A stretch of 46,531 nucleotides of DNA, from the IMG/VR virus record IMGVR_UViG_3300033064_001379, positions 1 to 46,531 of that record. One strand, given 5' to 3'. Of the stretch, positions 9,745 to 17,656 are shown piece after piece; position 1 is the stretch's first letter, and the number at the start of each line of letters is the position of its first letter. The notes beneath the pieces are model-generated. The model searched no databases. It was given only the letters and a program-made list of their open reading frames with translations, and was not told the DNA's origin. A program made the translations under genes and the position numbers. The DNA is from a virus.

Positions 9745-11486
9745 CTGTCACCATTCGGCTGGATGTCAAAGAGAAAGACACCAGCGCCCCAATCTGAGCC
9801 GACTTCGTTGCTTTCAATGCGATACTGAGCAATGCGCCCGGAAGCCATGCAGTCCACGGTTTCGGTCGCACTCGTGATTTCCGTCTCCCACTCCTCTACT
9901 GCCGTCGATTGCGGGTATTTCCGCGTCATAAATGAAACCTTGATCGTCCCGGTGAGGTTCTTGAAGTCTGGGACAATCTGGATGATGTCCATTAACTTCT
10001 GACCGTCACCGATCATAAACCCCGAGGATTCGATATACTCGTCCATGGCGCTGCCGTCGGCGTCTACGCCTGTCTCGTGGTTGTAGATATAGAGATCTGG
10101 TCCGGTCATAACCGGCTTACTGAATACCTCGGCGTCGATCCCCGCCGTGCGAGCAATCGTGCCGACATCCCATACCTTGTCGTTGTAATTATATTTCACA
10201 TAGTTGGTGTTTTCCGTCGCCGTGGGATACAGCCACCAGATCTCTTTGAAGAGGGAGTTTACGTGGCAATAGCACTTCGCCTTCTGCAGATCGGTGAGGT
10301 TATCGAAGACGAATTCCTTGATCTCGTCGGAATAGGGGATCGGCTGGACCGTGCCGTTGTACCAGAAGAAGTTCTCCTTCCCCATCCAGAAAACGTCACC
10401 GTAGACCTCACATGCGGCCTGAGGCCCAATGATGCCGGAAGCGCCGCCCGCAATCTGGTCAAACCCGAAGATGTCTTGCCCGCCGATATGCGTCATCGAC
10501 CATACCGCGCCGTCCGAGAACAGGATGTTGGTAGCCTTCGCGCGGACGCCCATAAGAAGCTCGGATCCTCCCGTGAGGACTCGGCTTCCCGCCGTAACCT
10601 GATCACTGGGGGTCCACACAGTATTATCGCTCTGATCACACCATTGAACTTTCATCTTCGAGCCACCAGCCCCGAGGACGACGAGATGCTGTTCGTCGGT
10701 CACGAAAACGAAGGTGTTGGACGTTGGGGCGTTTGCGAGGGTTGTGGCCCGCGTCGATGGCGTAAGCTCCCACTGATAGATACTGCCGCCGCGCGGGCAG
10801 AAGTTGATATATTGGCCCCACTGATCAATCGACCACGTTCTTGGGGGAAGGATGACAAACGTGGAACGTGGCGTATTGTATGTCCCTGCGCCAAAGGCCC
10901 CGACGCCGAAGCCCGTTCCTTGGCCCGCATCCTCGCGACCAATGCTGATTTCGTAGACATATGCGACCGTTCCGCCGCCGCCGTTGACCGTGCTTGTCGC
11001 GCTGGCAGAGTGGGTGACGGTGTAGGAGTTGGAATCCACCACCGTCAATTGATATTCACCGTCGAGCGTGATACCGCCCACGGCGCTCGCTCCCGATAAA
11101 TTAACAAAGTCGAGGCTCGACGCGCCATGGCTCGCATCATTGACCGTGACGACATCGCTGCCGTCTACCGTGTCAAACGGATTGGTAAGATTGCCGCTCG
11201 CGCGGACGGGCGTAATATCTGTCAGGGTGGCCCCGGCAAGGACGTAAAAATGCTTGTGCGTCCCGACGGCCAACCACGCGACATCGTTCCCGTCCTGCCA
11301 TGCAAAGAGGCCCCGGCATTTGCCGTCGAACTGGGAAGTAATGCGCTTCTCCCAGCCGCCGAGCTTCTGGGGTAAGCCATTGATAAACCGGATACGATCA
11401 GAATCCGTCCAGCGGGCGCGAGCCGCAAGAACGGTATCGTCCTTGTTGACGCCGGCTGCAATCTTGATGTCTTTCAAAAGGCCCAT
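9741..11486 (-). CDS. Tail/DNA-stabilisation protein (P22 gp10-like, beta-propeller type)
   Basis: This 581-aa protein starts with LARARWTDSDRIRF and a GGWEKR segment, features of a podovirus family usually described as packaged-DNA stabilisation or tail hub proteins. Beta-rich repeats follow through the whole length. It sits directly after the head-tail adaptor gene and before the tail fibre, matching the P22 order gp4-gp10. It is expected to close the portal channel after packaging. Assignment is from local motifs and synteny, not from an alignment. Confidence 0.7.
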   Translation of the reverse strand: MGLLKDIKIAAGVNKDDTVLAARARWTDSDRIRFINGLPQKLGGWEKRITSQFDGKCRGLFAWQDGNDVAWLAVGTHKHFYVLAGATLTDITPVRASGNLTNPFDTVDGSDVVTVNDASHGASSLDFVNLSGASAVGGITLDGEYQLTVVDSNSYTVTHSASATSTVNGGGGTVAYVYEISIGREDAGQGTGFGVGAFGAGTYNTPRSTFVILPPRTWSIDQWGQYINFCPRGGSIYQWELTPSTRATTLANAPTSNTFVFVTDEQHLVVLGAGGSKMKVQWCDQSDNTVWTPSDQVTAGSRVLTGGSELLMGVRAKATNILFSDGAVWSMTHIGGQDIFGFDQIAGGASGIIGPQAACEVYGDVFWMGKENFFWYNGTVQPIPYSDEIKEFVFDNLTDLQKAKCYCHVNSLFKEIWWLYPTATENTNYVKYNYNDKVWDVGTIARTAGIDAEVFSKPVMTGPDLYIYNHETGVDADGSAMDEYIESSGFMIGDGQKLMDIIQIVPDFKNLTGTIKVSFMTRKYPQSTAVEEWETEITSATETVDCMASGRIAQYRIESNEVGSDWGAGVFLFDIQPNGDR

Positions 11487-11497
11487 TTTCTGGTTCC

Positions 11498-12178
11498 TTA
11501 GTATCCGAAGTCGTATCCGTAACCGGAGTCACCCGGGATGGCCACCGCGAGATCGACACCCTGCAATTCCATGTCGCTCTCTTTGCTCGATTCGCTGATT
11601 TCACCCTCGGCCACCTTGAGCCAGTAAACCTTTTCCTGCGAATTTCTCAGCCACTCGTAAGAGAAGTAGGCGCATACCGCCAGCAGGAGGTGTGGATATT
11701 CGGTTGTCAGGAAGTTGGTTAAGTTGCTGCCCGAGAGCGCGGCGAGCGCCGAATAAAACATAAAGTCGTAGGGATATGCCTTGTCCACAATCGTTTCGAA
11801 GAGGATGTTTGAGGCGTCGGTTCCCCAGTATTGAGGCCGTCCGACGGTCTGAGCCCCGGCCCCGTCGTAATTGATGTTGTCACGAATGAAGTCGATGGTC
11901 TTGCGGGCCGGAAGGTGCTTCGCGGAAGTGGCACTCCCGGGGAACATAAGATGCAGGGGGCCGCGATAAGTGGTCGGCAATGTAATGGAGTTGGATGTAT
12001 CGGCTGTGAGCGTCCCAGTGGCTGTCGCCAACATCTGGCGCACACGAAGGCGCTCGTAGATCCACGCTTCCGCGTTTGTCAGGATGGTAGTTGAAGGCAC
12101 TTCCGAATGATTAACCCATTGCTTAATGGATCCGTCCACGGTCTTCGCGCCGACCAGATCTGTATAATTCAACGCCAT
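11498..12178 (-). CDS. Head-to-tail adaptor protein (gp4-like)
   Basis: The 226-aa product contains a mostly helical N-terminal part (NAEAWIYERLRVRQML), a central beta insertion (TLPTTYRGPLHL), and a C-terminal helical part with YPHLLLAVCAYFSYEWLRN, the arrangement seen in phage adaptor proteins that ring the portal exit. It lies immediately upstream of the gp10-like protein. A GGGG ribosome site precedes the ATG. The adaptor role is inferred from motif pattern and gene order. Confidence 0.75.
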   Translation of the reverse strand: MALNYTDLVGAKTVDGSIKQWVNHSEVPSTTILTNAEAWIYERLRVRQMLATATGTLTADTSNSITLPTTYRGPLHLMFPGSATSAKHLPARKTIDFIRDNINYDGAGAQTVGRPQYWGTDASNILFETIVDKAYPYDFMFYSALAALSGSNLTNFLTTEYPHLLLAVCAYFSYEWLRNSQEKVYWLKVAEGEISESSKESDMELQGVDLAVAIPGDSGYGYDFGY

Positions 12179-12181
12179 AAC

Positions 12182-12421
12182 TTAAACCCCTTTTGACGGT
12201 ACGCAGAAAGACCGAATTTGAGATATTGGCCCACCGCTTGCTTTCCACTTTAGATCAAAATCAAAACTCACCATCGGAACATCGTTGCTGCAAAGCTCTT
12301 GGGTTTGATATCCCGTATTCAATTGCAACGTTAAGCAACTATCTTCGTCAACCGTAAAACTCGATCCGTCAAACCCCGTGATCGGGCAAACCAAGAACCA
12401 CATAAACCAAATGGTGTTCAT
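12182..12421 (-). CDS. Small hypothetical protein
   Basis: A 79-aa protein with a hydrophobic, Trp/Phe-rich N-terminus (MNTIWFMWFLVCP) and five cysteines. The N-terminal segment could be a signal anchor but is short. It starts 4 nt after the stop of the glycosyltransferase gene and ends 4 nt before the adaptor gene, so it belongs to the operon. I do not recognise the family. Confidence 0.6.
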   Translation of the reverse strand: MNTIWFMWFLVCPITGFDGSSFTVDEDSCLTLQLNTGYQTQELCSNDVPMVSFDFDLKWKASGGPISQIRSFCVPSKGV

Positions 12422-12424
12422 AAT

Positions 12425-14002
12425 TCATCTCGCCGTTCCCATCCCAACCATGATCGCCTCGAAAACCGTCTTTGGTTCGATTGCCGCCGCGCATATTGAT
12501 GCTCCGGTCCCGGGATCTTCCGGGCAAAACTCTCGGGAATAATGCATCCTGTGGCACGGATAACAGGCTACGCTTTTCGGTTCGATTGCTTGGGTGTTTA
12601 ACCAGCCTTCCGTCAAATTCTTTTGAGAGGAGTGAGAGAGAAGAACCACTTTTGGTGTTTTCAGCATGGACGCGGAATTGAGTACCCCTGTTTCCGGCCC
12701 CACCACACAATCGGCAACTTCAAGGAAGGCCAGCGTTTCCCTGATATCCCATTTGCCGGACTTCAAGAATATACGGCGCTTGCCGTTGAAATGCTTTTTC
12801 AGTTTATTCACGAGCTTTGTCGGCGTCATCCCATCGGATTCCTCAGGAGGAATGTGCATGAACCTATGCGCCATCCCTTGGAGAATAGCCGCTTCAAGCA
12901 AACTGCTGCGGGCGTCTCCGACAAACACAATCTTGGCATCCGAATGCTCCAAGATCCACGCCGCGGCAATGTCACTCCATGGCCACGCCTTATGGACGCT
13001 GGATCCTGCCAAGCTCCATACGATGACCTTCTCGTTTCCGGCGATCTCGTCACGCCACGCCTTTGCTTCCTTTTGCTCTGCGGGCGTCGGATAGAAGCGG
13101 GGCTCGCGCACGAATGGAACCTCTGCAAGCTCGTGCTGGAATTCAAGATAGTTGATGTTCAGGATCTTGTGGCGGGCCTGTTTCGGCATATGGTAGGTGC
13201 GCCGCCCGGGAAGAGCGAGAAGGGTTCCCTCAACAGACTCGCTCAGATTAACAACCTTGTCATACTCTTTCCCGAGCGCCGCCCAATATTCCTGCAGCCG
13301 TTCGTCATTCGGAACCTGATCGGTGTCCTGAATAAGAAAGCCATCTACGTTGGGATCGTGCTTGAGGAGGTGTTCGCCACGCGGCGTAGTATTTACAATC
13401 ACGCGGTAGCCTTGCTCTTTGAGGCCCGGGAATATACTGGACGCTTGGATCATATCCCCGATGCCGCCGTACCTGATCACGAGGCATTTAGGCTCTTCCC
13501 CTGCATCTTGGTATGAGAAGGTGTGTTCGACGGCGCTGGTCTTTTTGTAGACTTGAATAAACCCATATTCATCGCCCTCGGTGCGGATCTGGTTGACTTC
13601 GAGATCCCAGCCAAAATGCTCTTCCATCAAGCTGGTGATGTCTTCCGGCTTGAAGTCATGCTTATGGTTTGGATATGCCGCATCGGATCCAACTCTGGGA
13701 TAGTGATTTTGGTGTGGAAGGTGGAGAACCAGATAGCCGCCATCCTTTATCTTCGCCCACCAGTTCTTGATCTCGCGGGCCGGATTCTCGACCGTGTTCA
13801 GGAAAAACGAGGAAAACACAAAATCAAGAGCCCCCTCTGCATAAACCTCTAACTGGTGTTCAACAAACACCGGCTTAAAATGGGGCCATGTCTGGCGTGG
13901 AAAATCACTCACCTCCACGCCTATTCCACGAGTGTAGGGAACAATCAAATGTTTGATCGCCTCAACCTCTTGTCCTGCAGACTTTCCGTGATCCCAAGTC
14001 AT
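12425..14002 (-). CDS. Fusion of SAM methyltransferase and GT9 (heptosyltransferase-like) glycosyltransferase
   Basis: The N-terminal third is a class I methyltransferase (IGVEVSDF, then LDFVFSSFFLNTVENP and GGYLVLHLPH, resembling the Methyltransf_11 post-motif). The rest is a GT9 ADP-heptose:LPS heptosyltransferase fold (LVIRYGGIGDMIQASS; IVWSLAGSSVHKAW; CVVGPETGVLNSAS). The start at 14002 forms an ATGA overlap with the upstream glycosyltransferase stop, and a GGAAGGGG site precedes it; a longer frame to 14062 is rejected. Together with its neighbour it probably modifies host lipopolysaccharide or virion glycans. Substrate is unknown. Confidence 0.85.
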   Translation of the reverse strand: MTWDHGKSAGQEVEAIKHLIVPYTRGIGVEVSDFPRQTWPHFKPVFVEHQLEVYAEGALDFVFSSFFLNTVENPAREIKNWWAKIKDGGYLVLHLPHQNHYPRVGSDAAYPNHKHDFKPEDITSLMEEHFGWDLEVNQIRTEGDEYGFIQVYKKTSAVEHTFSYQDAGEEPKCLVIRYGGIGDMIQASSIFPGLKEQGYRVIVNTTPRGEHLLKHDPNVDGFLIQDTDQVPNDERLQEYWAALGKEYDKVVNLSESVEGTLLALPGRRTYHMPKQARHKILNINYLEFQHELAEVPFVREPRFYPTPAEQKEAKAWRDEIAGNEKVIVWSLAGSSVHKAWPWSDIAAAWILEHSDAKIVFVGDARSSLLEAAILQGMAHRFMHIPPEESDGMTPTKLVNKLKKHFNGKRRIFLKSGKWDIRETLAFLEVADCVVGPETGVLNSASMLKTPKVVLLSHSSQKNLTEGWLNTQAIEPKSVACYPCHRMHYSREFCPEDPGTGASICAAAIEPKTVFEAIMVGMGTAR

Positions 14003-15177
14003 ATGACGCCATCCCCTTCCATGATGTTCAGAAGCGTCGAAACTGACTTCCCCCAACTCCATTTATGCCGGAAGCTCAATGAGTTTTGCTCCGCAACGGA
14101 TCTCACGGAATAATCGCTATAAACGCGCTCAAGAGCTTCAACGGCCTCTTCGACGCTACTTTCCCCCCATCCCTCAGTTCCCTCGTAATGAGAGGACGCC
14201 GGGACAGTATCTTGATCGTGTAAAATGATCGGGCCATCATCCAGCAAATCCAGATGCCCGGTGTTTCTGGATATGATCGTTGGGATCCCCATCCCGAGAC
14301 ATTCCATCGCCACCATGTTTGTCGAGGCTTCGCACCTGTTGGTAAACAGGGCAACATCGGCCTCGCGATATATCAGGGGCGTCGAAACGTGGGGCATCAA
14401 CTCAAGGACTTTGAAGCTGTCAGGGAGAAGCCCGTTGTCAGTAAACCAACCCTGAATATCAACCTTGCCGTCCAACTGTGTCGGATTCCCCTTCATGTGT
14501 CCGCCAAGGTCTAGCTCAGTCACCCAATCGGGCCAGCACGATTCACATGCGGCCAGCAAAAAGGCGTCATCGTGGCGCTCGTGGAATATCTTGAAGGCGG
14601 CGAGGGCGATGTCCTGTCCCTTTCTGAAAGACAATTGACCGCCGATAAAGACAACGAACCTGTCTCGCCAAACACCGCTCGGCGGCATGGGCATAAACAA
14701 GGTGTCGTCAATCCCTTGGTTCCACAGGCCAACGTTTTCGATGCCGTTATTCTTAAAGGTTTCCAGCCCCCAATTGCTCCCCGTGAGAATCCTCACTTGC
14801 TGGGATATGTCACGAGCGACCGGATGAAACTTCGTCGTCTCTGAATATGCGAGGCCGTAGGTTCTGCCGGGAGAGAAATAATGGGCGTTGCTCGTGACGC
14901 CGCCGTTTCCAATCGAAAGAAGGAGCGGTATATCAATCAGCGCCGCGCCGTTTTCCGGCATTTCGATTTGAGTGGCGAACTCGTCGCTCCGCCTTATGGT
15001 GCTTTCCATGAGGGCGGCGGTCATCGGACTGAAAATCGCGGTGTCGCTGGGTGGGAGCAACAAAGTGTCGATACCGTCCACATTCTCCAAACCCAAGGAC
15101 AAATGAATGGCAAGATTCCCCCACCCGCTGAAATCGCAAGGTTGCCAATCAATGCCTATGTGGACGGTATCTTTCAT
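13999..15177 (-). CDS. GT4-type glycosyltransferase
   Basis: The 392-aa protein follows the GT-B plan: an N-terminal acceptor domain (IGIDWQPCDFSGWGNLA), then a C-terminal nucleotide-sugar domain with FIGGQLSFRKGQDIALAAF, VDIQGWF, and RCEASTNMVAMECLGMGIP, which carries the GT4 acidic pair region. It is the first gene of a two-gene sugar block and is coupled by ATGA to the methyltransferase/GT9 fusion. Sugar transferases inside a virion operon suggest receptor masking or capsid glycosylation. Confidence 0.85.
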   Translation of the reverse strand: MKDTVHIGIDWQPCDFSGWGNLAIHLSLGLENVDGIDTLLLPPSDTAIFSPMTAALMESTIRRSDEFATQIEMPENGAALIDIPLLLSIGNGGVTSNAHYFSPGRTYGLAYSETTKFHPVARDISQQVRILTGSNWGLETFKNNGIENVGLWNQGIDDTLFMPMPPSGVWRDRFVVFIGGQLSFRKGQDIALAAFKIFHERHDDAFLLAACESCWPDWVTELDLGGHMKGNPTQLDGKVDIQGWFTDNGLLPDSFKVLELMPHVSTPLIYREADVALFTNRCEASTNMVAMECLGMGIPTIISRNTGHLDLLDDGPIILHDQDTVPASSHYEGTEGWGESSVEEAVEALERVYSDYSVRSVAEQNSLSFRHKWSWGKSVSTLLNIMEGDGVI

Positions 15178-15179
15178 TT

Positions 15180-15554
15180 TTACAGCGCCGCCTTGATCAT
15201 CGCTTGCATATCGCCCTTCGATGTCCCGACCGGAATTTTCTTGCCGCCTGTCACGGCCCCATAACGCGCCCTCAGTTGTTTCATCGTGACCTCCTCCAAC
15301 GGCTTGTTCTCGGGGAGGCTTCCATCCGCTCCGGGCTGTTCCGATGCTTCCGGAACATTCGGCTCGGATTCTTCAAAGTCGGCATCGACAATCTCTTCGA
15401 CAACTTCTTCGGTCGGCACTTCCTCAACATCTTCGGGAAGCGGCCTGATCATGTATCCGGCCCCATCATACCCGCGACCATCTTGCTCGTAGCGGATATC
15501 GGTAACCCCGTAGACCGTTCCGTAGGACTTTTTCCAATCAATCTTCTTAGCCAT
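15180..15554 (-). CDS. Acidic hypothetical protein
   Basis: A 124-aa protein with a Tyr/Gly-containing N-terminus, a very acidic middle (residues about 45-85, mostly Glu, Asp, Val, Pro) and a basic C-terminal helix pair (MKQLRARYGAV, KGDMQAMIKAAL) that looks like a SAP/Rho-N-type fold. A GGAAGG site lies upstream. Similar Glu-rich linker plus small helical tail proteins occur near phage capsid genes, but I cannot assign a function. Confidence 0.6.
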   Translation of the reverse strand: MAKKIDWKKSYGTVYGVTDIRYEQDGRGYDGAGYMIRPLPEDVEEVPTEEVVEEIVDADFEESEPNVPEASEQPGADGSLPENKPLEEVTMKQLRARYGAVTGGKKIPVGTSKGDMQAMIKAAL

Positions 15555-15570
15555 TTTTCATGTTCCTTCC

Positions 15571-15612
15571 GTAGAAAAGTGAGGGGAGGGAGGTTATCCC
15601 TCCCCTTCACAG
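15571..15612 (-). terminator. Hairpin, possible intrinsic terminator
   Basis: A near-perfect inverted repeat, GTGAGGGGAGGGAGG against CCTCCCTCCCCTTCAC, with a TTAT loop, lies between two minus-strand genes. On the minus strand it is followed by TTTTC. The T tract is short, so it may attenuate rather than stop transcription, separating abundant capsid-side messages from the sugar and tail genes. Confidence 0.55.
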
Positions 15613-15632
15613 GACTCATTGCCGGCGCTGGC

Positions 15633-15836
15633 TTACTTGAAGTGGAACGACTTGCCCTTGCTGGAACAGGTCGTATCGCCCTTCATGCCGCCGTCGTCGG
15701 TGTAACCCAACTCGTGAGAAAACGGGCCTTTCGGCGCGTCATTGAGTTCGGTCGATTTGTTGGGGTTTTTGGTCATCGCGGCTTTGACACCGCCCGGACC
15801 ATAGGGACCGCCACTTTTTGCTTTACCGTATTCCAT
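15633..15836 (-). CDS. Small hypothetical protein
   Basis: The 67-aa product is Gly/Lys-rich with a repeated small-residue pattern (KAKSGGPYGPGG; DDGGMKGDTTCSSKGK). A GGAG ribosome site sits upstream of the ATG. It is one of three small hydrophilic proteins in a row downstream of the capsid gene; no family recognised. Confidence 0.6.
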   Translation of the reverse strand: MEYGKAKSGGPYGPGGVKAAMTKNPNKSTELNDAPKGPFSHELGYTDDGGMKGDTTCSSKGKSFHFK

Positions 15837-15841
15837 AACAG

Positions 15842-16012
15842 TTACGCTCCTTTCTTCTTAAAGCCTGTCTTGAGGTCGGATTCGTCGCATTCCTGCAACG
15901 ACTTGTCGAGAGAATATCCCGGGCGGTACGAAGCGTCGGAATATCCTTCGCCGTCCATATCGGACGGCTTGTTGCGGGCCGACTTGTCAGCGCCGCTCTT
16001 TCCTTCGGCCAT
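15842..16012 (-). CDS. Small hydrophilic hypothetical protein
   Basis: A 56-aa frame beginning MAEGKSGADKSARNKPSD and ending FKKKGA, with GGAAAGGAAC before the ATG. It is charged and lacks hydrophobic segments. The tight packing (ends 6 nt before the next start, begins 4 nt after the previous stop) supports it as a real gene. Function unknown. Confidence 0.6.
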   Translation of the reverse strand: MAEGKSGADKSARNKPSDMDGEGYSDASYRPGYSLDKSLQECDESDLKTGFKKKGA

Positions 16013-16015
16013 GGC

Positions 16016-16309
16016 CTAGTTCCTTTCCACATCGGTTTTGTGAAGGGGGCGTCTGACAAAGCCGAATTCGCCAATATCCCCGTGCTTGCGGCGGAAACCA
16101 TCCGGTTCAATCATGCCGGCGTGGAGTGTCCCGCCTTCGACCCTTTCCATATCGCCATTCTCGTCCCACTCGTAGGCGATGGTGGGATCAAGCTTGCCCT
16201 CGTAGTTTCCCACGGGGGCGGCGTCAAAATGGCCGTCTTCGAGATCGCCGTCGCTGACATCAAGATAGCCAAGGTCAGCGTCTCCTAAGGTTTTTTTGGT
16301 ATCACTCAT
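16016..16309 (-). CDS. Acidic hypothetical protein
   Basis: The 97-aa product is acidic with a Gly/Asp-rich N-terminal half (LGDADLGYLDVSDGDLEDG). A GAGG site lies just upstream of the ATG. It belongs to the row of small proteins between the capsid and the sugar-transferase block. No motif identifies a function. Confidence 0.6.
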   Translation of the reverse strand: MSDTKKTLGDADLGYLDVSDGDLEDGHFDAAPVGNYEGKLDPTIAYEWDENGDMERVEGGTLHAGMIEPDGFRRKHGDIGEFGFVRRPLHKTDVERN

Positions 16310-16357
16310 ACCTCAATCCTCGTCTTTGCCGCCAACCATTGACGGCGATTACCCCGC

Positions 16358-17275
16358 TCAGGGCGGGGAATACTCAGCCCTTGGGAACTTCGGTTTTGTA
16401 TCCCCAAAGGCTTTGATCAGATGGGATGTCAAGCTGTCGCCATGAACAACAACCTTATGCCCCGGATATTCGTCAAAATACTCCAACATCTCGACCGCCT
16501 GAGACGCAAGCCCGGGCTCCGAGAAGAACGTCCGACCATCGTCGGTTTCAATGATTGTCCAATCACCGTCGGTCTGCATACCGACATCCTCAAGGACGCT
16601 CTCGTAAGCATAAGTCTTTCCGGTATCCGCATCGAAGCAACTGTCCATCGCGTAATATTCAACCCTGCGGAAACCGAGGATATAGGACATGCAGACGAAG
16701 CGAACGCCTACGGTGGATCCGCCCCACACATTCTGTGGAGGTGGATCCCGCACCAACCTTGCTTCCTCCTCGCCTTCGACTCCGCTCGGGGTGTGGGTGA
16801 TAATAACCCGCTTTCCTTTCAGGGCATCGAAGACCCCGGGCATACATTGCGTGGACACAAAATAGATTGTCCCGCTGTTGGCCCGGTCGAGAGATTGCTG
16901 AACGTATTTAAGGGGATCCATCAGGACGCAGCCCCACGGGATCACGCCATGGTCGAGAAGGTAATTATAGGTGAAGTTGCTGGTAAAGATATTAACCGAA
17001 GGATCTTTCGACCGTTCAATAATTTCATCAATGTGTTTTGGCAAAGAAGGACCGCCCGCAACAAATATTGCGGTGTTGTCGTGAGGAAGCACCGGCAGAA
17101 GAACGGGGAACCTCTGTCTGATATTGGTCTTCATGTGAGCCAACAATTCATCATCAGGGCGCGCGTTCTTATGCACGAAAACGGGTTTTACCCAGCTTCC
17201 ATCCTCGGAAGGGGCCGCGCCCCGAGAAGGGAGCGCGGCTTTTCCGATCAGCCCATTATGAGCTTTGGACTGCAT
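16358..17275 (-). CDS. DUF115 / MptE-like protein
   Basis: This protein (305 aa from the ATG at 17275) carries AIFVAGGPSLPKHI, the Rossmann-like glycine motif of the DUF115/6-hydroxymethylpterin pyrophosphokinase MptE-like family, plus VGVRFVCMSYILGFRRVEYYAMD. In bacteria, DUF115 proteins often accompany flagellin or surface glycosylation; in phages they travel with glycosyltransferases, as here. An earlier start up to 17407 overlaps the upstream gene and is unlikely; 17275 has AGGG at about -10. Its biochemical role is not established by sequence. Confidence 0.65.
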   Translation of the reverse strand: MQSKAHNGLIGKAALPSRGAAPSEDGSWVKPVFVHKNARPDDELLAHMKTNIRQRFPVLLPVLPHDNTAIFVAGGPSLPKHIDEIIERSKDPSVNIFTSNFTYNYLLDHGVIPWGCVLMDPLKYVQQSLDRANSGTIYFVSTQCMPGVFDALKGKRVIITHTPSGVEGEEEARLVRDPPPQNVWGGSTVGVRFVCMSYILGFRRVEYYAMDSCFDADTGKTYAYESVLEDVGMQTDGDWTIIETDDGRTFFSEPGLASQAVEMLEYFDEYPGHKVVVHGDSLTSHLIKAFGDTKPKFPRAEYSPP

Positions 17276-17630
17276 CAGGTTCGACCCTGTACTCATAGAT
17301 GACATCGCCGCTTCCGTCGGCAGCAACATCAAACTGAGTTGTAACCCTCGACAACGAGGCAAGAGCGGTGTCGCCCAAGTCAATCGACACGGTAGCTCCA
17401 ACGGCAAGAGTGCCGATGGAAACGGAGCCCACGCTGACCGCGCTCACAAAAACGCGGAAACGGCGGGCCACGTTGCTGGTCGTTACCGTGCAAACGAAGT
17501 GAGCGGCAACCAGCTTGGCCTTCTGGAACATGCGGAAAGGCGCGTAATCCGTTGCGCTTGCCGCCCCCACCGAGCCCGCAAACTCTTCGCGGGTGACGAT
17601 GACGTTCGGGTGATCATAACGAGTAGCCAT
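17256..17630 (-). CDS. Probable virion protein next to capsid (decoration candidate)
   Basis: A 124-aa, beta-rich protein with alternating small and hydrophobic residues (SVSIGTLAVGATVSIDLGD) directly downstream of the major capsid gene. Small beta proteins here are often capsid decoration or head-stabilising proteins. GAAAGGA precedes the ATG. No sequence motif proves this. Confidence 0.55.
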   Translation of the reverse strand: MATRYDHPNVIVTREEFAGSVGAASATDYAPFRMFQKAKLVAAHFVCTVTTSNVARRFRVFVSAVSVGSVSIGTLAVGATVSIDLGDTALASLSRVTTQFDVAADGSGDVIYEYRVEPDAVQSS

Positions 17631-17656
17631 GACCTGTATCCTTTCTTTCCCGGGGG

